DNA of 64,000 nucleotides from Linyphia triangularis (GCA_963978545.1 OZ021722.1:106665442-106729441), one strand, 5' to 3'. Positions 40,101-49,215 are shown, counted from the stretch's first letter. Numbers and translations: made by a program. Notes: a model not told the origin generated them from the letters alone.

Positions 40101-40628
40101 CTTTTAGACATAATAGCAGATGTTCGATCCCTCCCTACTGTCTTCTATCAGGACTACATTCTGTTAAGGTACAGTAAAAATGTCCATACTGAAATTCGGC
40201 AAATGCAATGAATAGAAAAATATAAACTTACTGAACTTTAGGTATTATACCAGAGTCTGTAGGAGGTAGGACAGGACTCACAAATTGAAGTGAAGAAATA
40301 CTTGGGACACCACTACTTGGGCCTTCAACTGTAGAAGCTTCTAGCTAGAATTTAAAGAAAACTTATACTGGAACAGTAGGATTCTACATTATGCGAGATC
40401 ACTACAATTGCATTTACATTGCATCATTTTAATAACGAATTAATTTACATGTTTGTTGCAGCCAACAAGTAAAAATAAGCAACAATTTTAAATAAGTAAG
40501 GCTAAGTTTGTAGGTTGGAACAAAATGTTCTAAAAAAAATCATAAAATTAAGTGTCTTTTACCTCTTCAAATTGGGGTCGAAAATTAGGGTCGTCAATTA
40601 TTTCTTCGTTTCTCCTAGAAATTTCCAT
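28112..40628 (-). CDS. TBP: TATA-box-binding protein or close paralogue, seven exons
   Basis: Exons: 40628-40563, 40344-40232, 35290-35111, 33636-33573, 32483-32380, 29941-29847 and 28188-28112. All introns are GT-AG and phases agree, giving 232 residues. The core (about 53-232) has both TBP repeats: NPKRF and ALIF in the first, ELFPGLIYR and LLIFVSGK in the second. Thus all four phenylalanines that kink DNA in TBP are kept (KRF, ALIF, ELF, LLIF). The family nucleates Pol I, II and III preinitiation complexes. The N-terminus is only about 52 residues, acidic then Ser/Pro-rich, with no glutamine tract. The core differs from the very conserved metazoan TBP at many places ([24 protein letters not shown]), so a paralogue with narrower roles is likely. 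Introns are full of transposons. It is divergent to SCLY, 623 bases away. Confidence 0.93.
28189..29846 (-). other. TBP intron 6
   Basis: It contains a 5'-truncated SINE at 29571-29719. A stretch at 28440-28760 shares phrases (GTCGAAAAC, TTTGAAC, GGATATCT, AACTGATTTT) with 57500-57660, so it is a diverged dispersed repeat. The - strand frame at 29183-29458 has no recognised domain. Confidence 0.7.
29571..29719 (-). mobile_element. tRNA-derived SINE, family 1, 5'-truncated
   Basis: It matches the other family 1 copies from the CCAACCAACC tail inwards but stops inside the tRNA head after box B, losing box A. A 9-base duplication ACTTTTCAA flanks it (29561-29569 and 29720-29728). Truncation at the 5' side is what target-primed reverse transcription by a LINE produces. 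Confidence 0.82.
31089..31865. mobile_element. CAGGG-ended DNA element in TBP intron 5
   Basis: It starts CAGGGTTTCTGCC and ends GTGGAAACCCTG. TATATT stands on both sides (31083-31088 and 31866-31871), six bases where hAT elements usually give eight. The phrase CATGACTTTCC recurs near both ends as subterminal repeats. No transposase is visible. Confidence 0.6.
32811..33314 (-). mobile_element. TIR element with CAATGGA ends, copy 2
   Basis: It starts CAATGGAGAATTCCCGCA and ends AGAATTGTCCATTG, and is the inverted counterpart of 16525-17089. GATG flanks it on both sides (32807-32810 and 33315-33318), a likely 4-base target duplication. It lies in TBP intron 4. The + strand frame at 32985-33203 is not conserved in the other copy. 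Confidence 0.72.
33842..34487. repeat. Tandem duplication in TBP intron 3
   Basis: A segment of about 175 bases at 33842-34017 (with GGCTACAGGCAGCCATGC and GACAAAAAACGCAAGACAAG) is repeated almost unchanged at 34311-34487, 469 bases further on. A third, partial and more diverged copy lies between them at about 34200-34310, and a remnant of a fourth follows at 34490-34570. Confidence 0.8.
34850..34963 (-). mobile_element. End of a CAGGGTGGCTACAG-type element
   Basis: Read on the - strand it starts CAGGGTGGCTACAGAACC and continues with TCAGGGAATTT and similar phrases. The related sequence at 39369-39770 starts CAGGGTGGCCACAAG. The tandem duplication at 33842-34487 may belong to the same element, whose other end is unclear. 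Confidence 0.45.
35780..36135. mobile_element. Short CAGGG-ended element with tandem repeats
   Basis: The left end reads CAGGGTTCCCACACTTAGAG and the right end GGACCGTGAGAACCCT. Inside, at about 35808-35975, a unit close to AATTCAAGGACCTTTTTAAG is repeated seven or so times. It lies in TBP intron 2. An exact target duplication could not be confirmed. Confidence 0.6.
36317..38797. mobile_element. hAT-type element in TBP intron 2, 2481 bases
   Basis: It starts CAGTGCCGGAACTAGG and ends CCTAGTTCCGTCCCTG. An exact 8-base duplication TTCAGATG flanks it (36309-36316 and 38798-38805), the hallmark of hAT transposition. Close to the left end is a run of nine G and a GC-rich block. The internal open frames are short and no hAT catalytic region is recognisable, so it is non-autonomous or decayed. 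A fragment of the ACTTTCAATTAC-ended family is nested at about 37225-37500. Confidence 0.88.
39369..39770. mobile_element. CAGGGTGGCCACAAG-type element
   Basis: The left end is CAGGGTGGCCACAAGATTC and the right end TCCCTAATGTGACCATTCTG, roughly inverted. Both halves carry phrases like TTCCCTGA. It lies in TBP intron 2, with no coding content. Confidence 0.5.
39916..40093 (-). mobile_element. tRNA-derived SINE, family 1, full length
   Basis: The head at the right reads GACCAAACGGTATAGTGG on the - strand, with the CAACCAACCAAC tail at the left. An exact 14-base duplication TATGTTTCTTTTAG flanks it (39902-39915 and 40094-40107). It sits in TBP intron 2 near exon 2. Confidence 0.9.
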
Positions 40629-41251
40629 GCTGAACGTAATTTATATCAGGATATATTGCCTTAATAATAAAATTTAAGGGTTAAACAAAAACAAAAAAAG
40701 GACTGAGGGCTCACAAAAAAATCAAAAGTAGTTAAAAATAACATTCATATTACGAAAACCGAAATATCACATGTAAACGAAAGCAAGGAGGGAAATGACA
40801 GCTTAATGTCTGATTTCATTTCAGTACACATTAAAATATTAAATATAGTTTATAAATAGGAGCATCACAAACAATTGCTAGTAGCAATGTTTGAAAAGAA
40901 GAATATTTTTTCTATTCGTGGTTGGATAAAAATTAGATCTTGTTTTTGAATTCTTTTTTTTTTGATTTGCAACTAAAATTGCCAAATGATAAAATCTGTA
41001 TCCAAATGACATCATGCACAAAATCCACTTTAAAGATTAATTGTAAATGTAAAACAAACATTTTTTCCCTTCTTTTCAATTATAAAATTAGCTTTTTAAA
41101 TAATTTTGCAGCTAAACTTTTTAGTGAAATTTGTTATTTAGCTTAGAATAATTATCACTGTGACCGTTACTTTTGTTTATGTTCCACTTTCCACACGTCT
41201 TTTTACCTTGCTTGGGTTTTTAAGATTTAATAATTGAACAAATTGCACAAA
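40629..41251. promoter_or_regulatory. Shared promoter region between TBP and SCLY
   Basis: These 623 bases separate the start codons of two divergent genes and must hold both 5' untranslated regions and both promoters. I see no clear TATA box at a sensible place for either gene, and no inserted mobile element, which is notable in this neighbourhood. Confidence 0.55.
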
Positions 41252-42448
41252 ATGATCTACTTAGACTATAATGCGACTACACCTGTTGACCCAGAAGTTC
41301 AAAAGACAATTTGCGAAGCCATGAAAGATGCATGGGCGAATCCAAGCAGCTCATACGATCCTGGAAAAAACGCCAAATGCGTCATTGAGGATGCCAGGCG
41401 AAAAGTCGCCGAAATGGTTGGCTCGGCTCACCAAGAAATTGTATTCACCTCTGGAGGAACAGAGAGTAACCATATGGTCATCACTACAGCAATTAAGAAT
41501 TTCTACAAGGAAATTAGGGACATGCCGCAAAATCCCATGTTGGAAAATCCTCACATCATCACCACCAATATTGAACACGACTCCATTAAATTACTACTCG
41601 AAAAATTAGTGGAGGATGGTCAGGCTGAAGTAACATTCGTCCCTGTCTGTTTACGAACTGGTAGGGTTTCGGAGGTAGACGTTATGCAGGCCTTACGACC
41701 CAACACCTGTCTCATAACAGTCATGCTGGCCAACAACGAAACAGGAGTCATACAACCCGTTGACCTTCTGAGGTCTACTTTTCAGAGCTATAAAAAGACA
41801 CCTCTTTGCACGGTACTCCTGCATACCGATGCTGCCCAAGCATTAGGCAAGATCGATGTGGACGTCGACAGTTTAGACGTTGACTACTTAACAATCGTGG
41901 GTCACAAGTTTTACGGCCCTCGCATCGGAGCCCTTTACGTTAAACACCCCAAACCCCTTTACCCCATCTTTTGTGGAGGAGGACAAGAAAGTAATTACCG
42001 CCCGGGAACGGAGAACACTCCTATGATTGCTGGATTGGGAAAGGCAGCAGAGCTGGTTACTCTGAACTTAGCGAAGTATAACGAACACATGACTAATATG
42101 TGTGCTCACCTATCAAAAATGCTGAAAAAGTGCTTCAATCCTAAAACCACCATAATTCATTTTAAGGATAATTGTCTTCCGAATACTCTGAGCGTGGCGT
42201 TGAATTACGAGATTACGGGGGCGGCGGTGCTGGCAAAGGCTAAGAATGTGTGTGCAAGCACTGGCTCTGCTTGTCACTCTGGTGGTGGGACATCGTCGGT
42301 TCTAATTGCATCGGGTGTCGATGAGCGTTTGGCGAAGAAAACGCTGCGTCTGAGTGTTGGCAGAGAAACAACCAAAGAGGATATCAATAAAGCTGTTAAG
42401 TATTTGCATATTGCTGTAAAAAAAGTTACCTTTCCTCTTAAGCTGTAA
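41252..42448 (+). CDS. SCLY: Selenocysteine lyase, intronless
   Basis: This PLP enzyme splits L-selenocysteine into alanine and selenide, feeding selenium back to selenophosphate synthesis in the cytosol. The protein has 398 residues and is a fold-type I class V aminotransferase relative. Visible: LDYNATTPVDP at 4-14, TSGGTESNH at 66-74, NIEHD with His109 near the cofactor, HTDAAQALGK at 191-200, the PLP-binding Lys219 in GHKFYGPR, and the catalytic Cys341 in TGSACHSGGG. The motif GSACHS favours lyase over mitochondrial cysteine desulfurase, and no targeting peptide is present. The frame is open upstream to a TTG at 41234, but the first ATG is at 41252. There is no intron. It is divergent from the TBP gene. 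Cysteine desulfurase specificity cannot be wholly excluded. Confidence 0.94.
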   Translation: MIYLDYNATTPVDPEVQKTICEAMKDAWANPSSSYDPGKNAKCVIEDARRKVAEMVGSAHQEIVFTSGGTESNHMVITTAIKNFYKEIRDMPQNPMLENPHIITTNIEHDSIKLLLEKLVEDGQAEVTFVPVCLRTGRVSEVDVMQALRPNTCLITVMLANNETGVIQPVDLLRSTFQSYKKTPLCTVLLHTDAAQALGKIDVDVDSLDVDYLTIVGHKFYGPRIGALYVKHPKPLYPIFCGGGQESNYRPGTENTPMIAGLGKAAELVTLNLAKYNEHMTNMCAHLSKMLKKCFNPKTTIIHFKDNCLPNTLSVALNYEITGAAVLAKAKNVCASTGSACHSGGGTSSVLIASGVDERLAKKTLRLSVGRETTKEDINKAVKYLHIAVKKVTFPLKL

Positions 42449-42701
42449 AGCGCAACTTTAATGTGTCCTATGCTTGTGATATTGTAGTGCATCAATGGTC
42501 GTTATTTAGCATCTGGCTATCTTGTTAATTTTTTTTTATTATTTATTTTGCTATGTCATGTCTGGTATTGATTTAAGCTATGTGATTTAAAAAATAGATA
42601 CTGCCTGTAAGGTTTTTATTTATTCAAATACGTTGCGAGATCAAAATTTAACTTTATGAAAAAGCTGGTGTCATTTTGAAGTGTCATAAATATAAGATAT
42701 G

Positions 42702-42920
42702 GGTTAAGATTTACTGTACGGTCACTCTTGGTTGGCGATTCGGCGTTGAATGTGGCAACCCGGTGCCAAGTTTTGCCAATAATCCTAGTGACCGTTTGGA
42801 TTTGGCAACACGGCGTATTTTGATGCTATTTTGAATTTGGCAACACGGTCTTATGACGTCATTTTAATTTGGCAATTTTTTAAAAAGTCACCAAGGGTGA
42901 CCGTGCAGTAAATCTTAACC
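42702..42920. mobile_element. MITE with exact 8-base target duplication
   Basis: The ends GGTTAAGATTTACTG and CAGTAAATCTTAACC are inverted copies, and the match runs about 30 bases inwards. AAGATATG flanks it exactly (42694-42701 and 42921-42928). The inside repeats TTTGGCAACACGG. It lies in the likely 3' untranslated region of SCLY. Confidence 0.85.
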
Positions 42921-43251
42921 AAGATATGATTTGAAAATACTGAAAAAAATTTCCTGTTTGGGAAAAATGTATATAGTAAAATTTATATAAGCCAAAAGAC
43001 TTACTTTCAACGTCCATTTCATTATGATGGATTTGTGTGTTACATATGGGCTTATTGTCGGGCGATCTAGCCAACTGTTATGAAATTAAAAATATCGGTT
43101 GTGGTATATTCTGAAAGACTCCTCAAGTTTTTGAAAAAAACTCTCAAGTTATGAATAAAATAACCATGTTTATTTTCAATCATTCTTTTTATAGAAAATT
43201 TATAACAATTTCGAATAGCCTTCCTAATGTGTGTTAATGGTAACTTTCCAA

Positions 43252-43428
43252 GGTACTTACGTATTAACGCAACCAGGCCAAAATTCGCATAAATCGCCAA
43301 ATTTGGTGACCCTACTTACGGCAACCCTAAGTGTTATACGTGGTTTTCGTAAAGAAATTATTTTGCTTACTGGTTAAATTGAATGCCGTCAAATCGTGCC
43401 AACCTGGTTGCGATAATACCTAAGTACC
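43252..43428. mobile_element. MITE with exact 8-base target duplication
   Basis: The ends GGTACTTACGTATTAACGC and its imperfect inverse enclose 177 bases, and both ends carry AACCAGG. CTTTCCAA flanks it exactly (43244-43251 and 43429-43436), pointing to hAT-type movement. The GGTAC ends recall the element at 7690-7844. Confidence 0.85.
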
Positions 43429-44093
43429 CTTTCCAAATTTTCAACTTATGTTTCTACAACATTTGAAGAAGTTAAACACTTCCGAGTTATTTAAAAATAC
43501 TCTTTTTGTAATTATTTTATAAAGTTAGGAAAACCTCATAAAATATTATGGATCATATGTAACTTTAGATGCTGTAACTTTATCTCTAATATTTGCATTT
43601 AAGCAATATCTCTGTTTTTTATGAACTTTTTAATAATTTTTTTTGCTTCTTTTTTCCAACAAAGCTTAAAAAATTATCTGAATTATGCCCATATAATATG
43701 TCAATAATATTTGTTGCCAATATTGTCTTTATTTTGTAGTTCCACCTTAATTTTATCACTTTTGAATGAGACTTTTTTTTTTTTTAAATGAAGATTATAA
43801 GTATTTGTCAATTGTTTAAGTTTCTGACTTTATAAATGAAATGTATCTTTCTTTTTACATATATATATAATGCTGTAAGAAATTCTTATGCTGATAATAT
43901 TTGGTGTGTAACTGATGTAATATTTATGACAATTTACAGTTGTATGTATGCAATTCTGCATTTACAAGTGATAAGAGGATTTTGTTAAGAAATGAAGCGA
44001 ATGAATAATTTGTTTCTAAGTGTCACTTCAAATCATTCCAAATAGACTGTAAAGTTATTTCCTAAAATTTTTTGACTACTTATTATCCTTTGT

Positions 44094-44099
44094 AATAAA
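44094..44099 (+). terminator. Candidate SCLY polyadenylation signal
   Basis: An AATAAA lies about 1.65 kb after the SCLY stop and just before a LINE insertion. Another AATAAA occurs at 43154. Which one is used cannot be told from sequence. Confidence 0.3.
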
Positions 44100-44137
44100 T
44101 CTTTATACTTGAATACTGAAATGCATCAATCTTGGTG

Positions 44138-44752
44138 TTTTTGTTGTTGCTAATCCTCACTGTCTGACGGAGTCAGACAAGATCCACGAGTTCGTTGACT
44201 AAAAGGAAGTCGAAAACTAGGAGAGGATTGGTAAAGAGATCCTCCTTAGAGAGTCCCATGCAATCGAAGAGGTGCTCAGGAGAGGCCTGATGATTTTGGC
44301 ACTTGGTGCAGGTGGCGAAGGTTTTCCTGCCCTCGTTGAAAGTGAGGCACTTGATGTGACCGCTAGCAAGCCTTGATAGAACAGTCCGGGTACGTCTGTC
44401 ACACGGGAGGTCAAGGGACAAACCCGGTTTTGAGCCCTTGTACCAATTATGGGCTGGGGGTGTTTTCCACTCCTCCGAGATCTTTGATTTTTCCAGAGAG
44501 TACAATTCCAAAAAAGTGTGGAAGAGGGAGATGTTGAAATCCTGCAACCCTCCTTAGCAAGGATATGGGCCATTTCGTTCCCGTGGAGATTCACATGGGA
44601 AGGTACCCATTGCAAATGAACATCATGATTGAGAGAAATGAGCTTTAATTTAAGCAGGATAGAGGTGCTGATCCTGTCGCCCACAAGGAGCCAATTACAA
44701 AGATGGCGGAGAGAGCTACGGCTGTCGGACAAGATCCATAGGTCACCATAAT
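44138..44752 (-). pseudogene. 5'-truncated LINE fragment: RNase H and C-terminal part
   Basis: On the - strand the fragment encodes part of a retrotransposon RNase H domain: LWILSDSRSS with the catalytic aspartate, then LQWVPSHVNLHGNEMAHILA with the late His/Asn/Asp-type motif (here Met-Ala-His where Ala-Asp is usual). A frameshift near 44550 moves the rest to another frame: RTRTVLSRLASGHIKC, then a Cys/His cluster CTKCQNHQASPEHLFDC, and a TGA at 44173. This order fits the end of ORF2 of a jockey-like non-LTR element. An exact 14-base duplication CATCAATCTTGGTG flanks it (44124-44137 and 44753-44766). The tail is A-rich (AACAACAAAAACA). The reverse transcriptase is missing. Confidence 0.88.
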
Positions 44753-44874
44753 CATCAATCTTGGTGAAAGTCTTTAAAGGGAACTTCAAGTAAGGATCGT
44801 TCCCTATACATGCTATTTTACTTTCTTCTAGCTCAGTTCATTTAGAAACTACTTTGTATAAAACTTGGACGTTA

Positions 44875-45580
44875 GGTGAGTAGGTACCAAAATTATCACT
44901 TGATTGAAATGATAAATTATAAACTCTAAAATAGCGTCTAATATATTTCATTTTATAAAGGAAATTTTTTAAAAAGCAAAAGACTATTGCAGGTGAAGCC
45001 ACTGAATAGGCCCATAAGCAGAATAATATATATTGTTCTGCAAAGGGACTTTTGACAGTTACAAATGTTCTGCAGACATTTTTTCAAAATTTCCATTATG
45101 ACATAAAAGAAAAAACCCATAAAATTAATACTACACATTTATTGCAAAATGACAATGACGAAGAAAATTATTTTTGAAACAAAGGCATACATTCAAAATT
45201 TGTAACTTTATCAATGACTTTCAGCAAGAACGGGAAACGGACACGTGATTGATCCACCTATGAACGCTGGGAGTTTTTCTATATAAGAAACTGAAGCTTG
45301 GGGAAATGTTGTTCCGAGAAAATTGAGGGGGGAAGGGTGGACAATAAAGTCGTTTTGTTCTGCAGAACATGTCATCCCGTTGGTGAAATTCTTTTTCTCA
45401 CTCGCGGGCATTTGTTCCAAACTTAAAATTGTTCTGCGACGTACGTCGCAGTTTTAGGCACTTTCTGCTTTCGGGTGAATAGGTATTGACGTAAAGATTT
45501 CAAATATAATATATTGGATGCTATTTCAAGTTTTTAATTCATGTCATTTCATTAAGTGATCGTTTTCGTACCTACTCGCC
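44875..45580. mobile_element. Possible TIR element with GAGTAGGTAC ends
   Basis: The left end GGTGAGTAGGTACC is inverted, with changes, at the right end (GTACCTACTCGCC), and the match extends inwards about 40 bases with mismatches. A - strand frame of 69 codons at 45211-45420 lies inside. I do not recognise it. No target duplication was found. Confidence 0.4.
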
Positions 45581-46088
45581 AAATTACGAGATTCTATCTA
45601 TATTAAAAAAAAGTTAGGAATCGAATTTTGTGTCACGTGTATCTAAATTTCTGGTGCAAGGAGAACTGTGAAATTTGAAACATAAGTAGTTTCTGCATTC
45701 ATTTAGTTTCAAAAGAATTTTTTTTTAATTGTTAATTAGTTTTTTTTTAATTAAATTTTAAAATTTGGCCGTTATGGTAATCCAATGGGAAAAAATTTCC
45801 CCCCTACACTTCTATCGCAATAAATACACGAAATATTTACTTTTTCAATTGAAAAAAATATGGTTTTAATCTTTGAAATGTCCTCTAGCCGATGGAATTA
45901 AAAAATTTGTTGAATGATCAAAAAATCAATTAGATACATCATGTTTTAGATAGCACTACACCCCATTTTTTCTGCCTTCTTCCAAAACGAGAATTCCCCG
46001 TTTTTCAGCGGGTGAGTCGGAGCGTGTGGGAGAATTATAACGTAATTTTTACATGTTATAATGCACAATCTCCAAGTATGATGTATAA
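45581..46088. other. Non-coding AT-rich stretch
   Basis: No gene, RNA or defined mobile element was recognised here. Confidence 0.45.
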
Positions 46089-48416
46089 TAGTCTAAGAGC
46101 CCATGGCCGGCTACCTGTATGTATTTGACCAGACCTGAGTTTTTGTACGTTAAGGCCCCTATACCTACCATACATAAGTAGGGGACTCACTAAGCTCAAA
46201 GTGGTGGACGCGTCGAGCGCTCAGGTAAGACAGGTATCGATTTTTGACTAATTTTAAATCCATTTGACCACGTCTGCCGTTTTAAAATTTGAAAATATAT
46301 TATTATTACTATCGGAAAATAAGAATGGCAGACTATTATCGCGCATTTTACTTTGTGGCAGACAATTTTGAAAATGCTAAAAAAAAAAAAAATTTTGAAA
46401 GTATTTGACCAGATCTGCCATTGATATATTTTATTTATTATAGTCTTAAAAACTTATATTGAACACGGCAGACGTCTACATTGCGTACACACATCAACAA
46501 ATAATGAAATCTTAGCTACTATCCGGCCAGATGGTTGGCACAGATTTTATACAGCTATCTCTCTTCTTTTTCCTATGTATTACTATTGTACTCATTCTAA
46601 CCTATAGTATGTTCTCTTACAGTTATATTACTAGCATTCGAATAATAGAGGGTTTATACCTGGAAGGGCCTTGTAACAACCCCAACGTAACGGCTATTGC
46701 GCCTGATGTTTTCAGTATATTTGTGAACTTTCATACAGATACCTCGTGTTTCGTGAATTTTATAAAATACATAGTGCTGCTTTATTTTATTTTCTTCATT
46801 TGTCTATTATTTGTCATATATATCTGACATTATGTCGATTGATAAAGAAAAAGTGAAGTGTGTTTTTTGTGCCAATGTAAAAACTGAGAAATTACTTATA
46901 TTTTCGGAAGAGATAATGACAAAATGTCGAAAGATTTTAAGGTTACGGAAACTTCATAAATTAAAATATAAAGAAATTATTCTACCAGACGAAATTTTTG
47001 ATTGTGCTTATCATAGTAGTTGTTACAAGACGTTTACAGCGCTGAAAAAAAAAAAAAAAAAAAAATTCTACAGATATCACGAAAAAATTTTCATCGCAGT
47101 CTAGTATTTCTTTGCCTTCAATTGAACAACCATCGACATCTTGGTGAAGAAAATTTAACAGAGGACCAGCTACAAGAGCTATTTAACATCATTCAACATT
47201 TCACTTGCCAGCTATACAATGCCAAAAAATCTAATGATGTAGATGATGGAAGGTTCCAACTATTCGTCAACAACTATAAAGCCTCAGACAACAATGAAAA
47301 TTTTAGAAAAAAATTCAAAATTTTGACGCAAGCTCAATACCACCGTGTAAGAGTGAGCTTTATCAACAACTTTTGAGGGCCCACTATATTTCTTCTCTTT
47401 GGAGAAATGCTCACAAAAAGCAACCCACAAATTTAGACCCATTGGAGTATGGTTGGATTGAGCAGGACAACACATATGCCTTCAAATGGTTCGAAGGTGA
47501 CCAACTTCCATCTTTTGTGAGTGACTTAATCACCAATGTCCCTGGTAAGTTGATAAACATCTATTCTTTCTCGAACTTGTTCTAATCAAATTACGTTTAT
47601 TTTACAATTTACGTTCTATTTTTCCAGAATCCGATTCAATAGATGATGAAAACGAGTAATCTAACGATGAACATGACCCCGATGATGAAGATGATGAATG
47701 AAGATTGATATATGCATGATATATTTTTTTAACTCATTTAACACTTTTCAATTTTTTTCTTAACAAAATAAAAAGAAAAAAATTAAAATGAGTAATCGAA
47801 TTATTTTTTTAAAAGCATTATACCATATTATTTATGATTCCATAAAAAATCTACTTATTTCTCATCTAACTAATGAAGTTTAGTATATAGAATACGAAAA
47901 AAATTTAATTTCTCTAAATACAGTGATAAAGTAAATTACATTGATGTAAAACAGCGAACGGAATACATATACATCTGGCCGGATAGTAGCTAAGATTTTA
48001 TTATTTGTTGATGTGTGTACGCAATGTAGACGTCTGCCATGTTTAATATAAGTTTTTAAGACTATAATAAATAAAATATATCAATGGCAGATCTGGTCAA
48101 ATACTTTCAAAAATTTTTTTTTTTTTAGCTTTTTCAAAATTGTCTGCCACAAAGTAAAATGCGCGATAATAGTCTGCCATTCTTATTTTCCGATAGTAAT
48201 AATAATATATTTTCAAATTTTAAAACGGCAGACGTGGTTAAATGGATTTAAAATTAGTCAAAAATCGATACCTGTCTTACCTGAGCGCTCGACGCGTCCA
48301 CCACTTTGAGCTTAGTGAGTCCCCTACTTATGTATGGTAGGTATAGGGGCCTTAACGTACAAAAACTCAGGTCTGGTCAAATACATACAGGTAGCCGGCC
48401 ATGGGCTCTTAGACTA
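46089..48416 (+). mobile_element. DNA transposon with 445-base inverted ends
   Basis: The left arm (46089-46533) begins TAGTCTAAGAGCCCATGGCC and is repeated inverted at the right (47972-48416) with very few differences. TAA stands on both sides (or TA, if the first two bases belong to the target). Between the arms lie remains of a protein gene on the + strand (46831-47657). Such large inverted ends with a non-RNA-type gene mark a cut-and-paste element of an undetermined superfamily. Confidence 0.88.
46831..47659 (+). pseudogene. Transposon-encoded protein, frameshifted and spliced
   Basis: The start ATG is at 46831. The N-terminal part has C-x2-C (CVFC) and later YHSSCYKTFTAL, a likely zinc-binding pair of pairs that I associate with transposon proteins in arthropods. 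An A-run at about 47045-47064 breaks the frame; the sequence after it continues in another frame (SSISLPSIEQPSTSW) and shifts again. The C-terminal part reads LLRAHYISSLWRNA and then KWFEGDQLPSFVSD. A likely intron, 47544-47626, starts GTAAGT and ends TTTTCCAG, after which the protein ends in an acidic tail. The catalytic core of a transposase is not evident, so the product may be an accessory or a deleted version. Confidence 0.5.
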
Positions 48417-48757
48417 TAAAGCTCATTAATATTGTTAATTGACTTTCTGCTAAAAAACTGATTATCAGCATTTACTTGGTTGATTTTTTAAATAGTTTTT
48501 TTAACAACACATTTAAAAAATTTGCATAATCTAAAATTATAGTTTATGTCCTTGGGTTCTTTTATATTTTTTAATCGGCAACGCTCAGTTATTTTGAAAT
48601 CTGCCATCTACCTACAACGTGTTGTTTTAATTTTTGGGAAGAATATTCCAGAATTTCGTTCTACTAACAAAACTATATTCTCTGGCCCGAGTAACTTCTT
48701 TTTGCAAACAACAATTTAGTTAGTTTCTATAAGAGCAATTTTTTTAGCGTTATATAT
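48417..48757. other. Short non-coding spacer
   Basis: Between two mobile elements. No feature is recognised apart from AT-rich sequence. Confidence 0.5.
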
Positions 48758-49198
48758 TGTTGCACAAATTGTCTGTAAATAGTGACGTATTATTTTTAAA
48801 TTCTATTGTAATTTATTTTTATCTTATTTTATTTATTAACAGCGATTATACAGGTTAGAAGAATGTGGCAACACCTAAAGCAATCGAGAAATTTCGAGAT
48901 GCTTCTTTTCCGACGAATTGGCTGGAAATTTCGCGAATGTTCTCTCGCGCCAAGTATAAATAAGACTGGAGATCGGGAAGGTTTCAGAATGACTTCGGAC
49001 TTCGATGTGAGGTGATCGCTTTGTTTACCTACTAGAGTGAACTTGTATAATCGCTGTATTCGAAGTTGTTCTTACTGAAGCTTGAGGGTGATTAAACTGC
49101 TGTCTGTGAATAAATTTTGTGCCTTTGAAGAGTGAATAAATAGTGGTTTTTATTTTAAAAACTGTGCCATCATTGCCTCAGCGGAAAAATTAATAACA
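48758..49198 (+). repeat. 5' LTR of the gypsy-like element
   Basis: 441 bases, from TGTTGCACAAATTGTC to GGAAAAATTAATAACA. It differs from the 3' LTR by about a dozen substitutions and a few indels by my reading, so the insertion is not recent. Confidence 0.93.
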
Positions 49199-49199
49199 G

Positions 49200-49215
49200 T
49201 GGTGTCAGAAGTGGG
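49200..49215 (+). promoter_or_regulatory. tRNA primer-binding site
   Basis: TGGTGTCAGAAGTGGG starts two bases after the 5' LTR. TGG complements the CCA end of a tRNA, and the rest resembles the acceptor and T arm of animal leucine tRNAs. Confidence 0.7.

Noticed and set aside
41234..41251. Six extra residues at the start of SCLY
   Set aside because: They would need a TTG start. ATG 41252 leads directly into the family N-terminus MIYLDYNATT.
41328..41609. Alternative frames over SCLY (41328-41609 +, 41351-41578 -, 42274-42495 -)
   Set aside because: These are shadows of the SCLY coding sequence.
45211..45420. A 69-codon - strand frame as a secreted or novel small protein
   Set aside because: No signal peptide or known domain is evident, and it lies within a possible mobile element. 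It cannot be supported as a gene.
46531..46827. A 98-codon hydrophobic frame as a membrane protein
   Set aside because: It starts at the edge of the inverted repeat in AT-rich sequence, has no recognisable family and is most likely chance.
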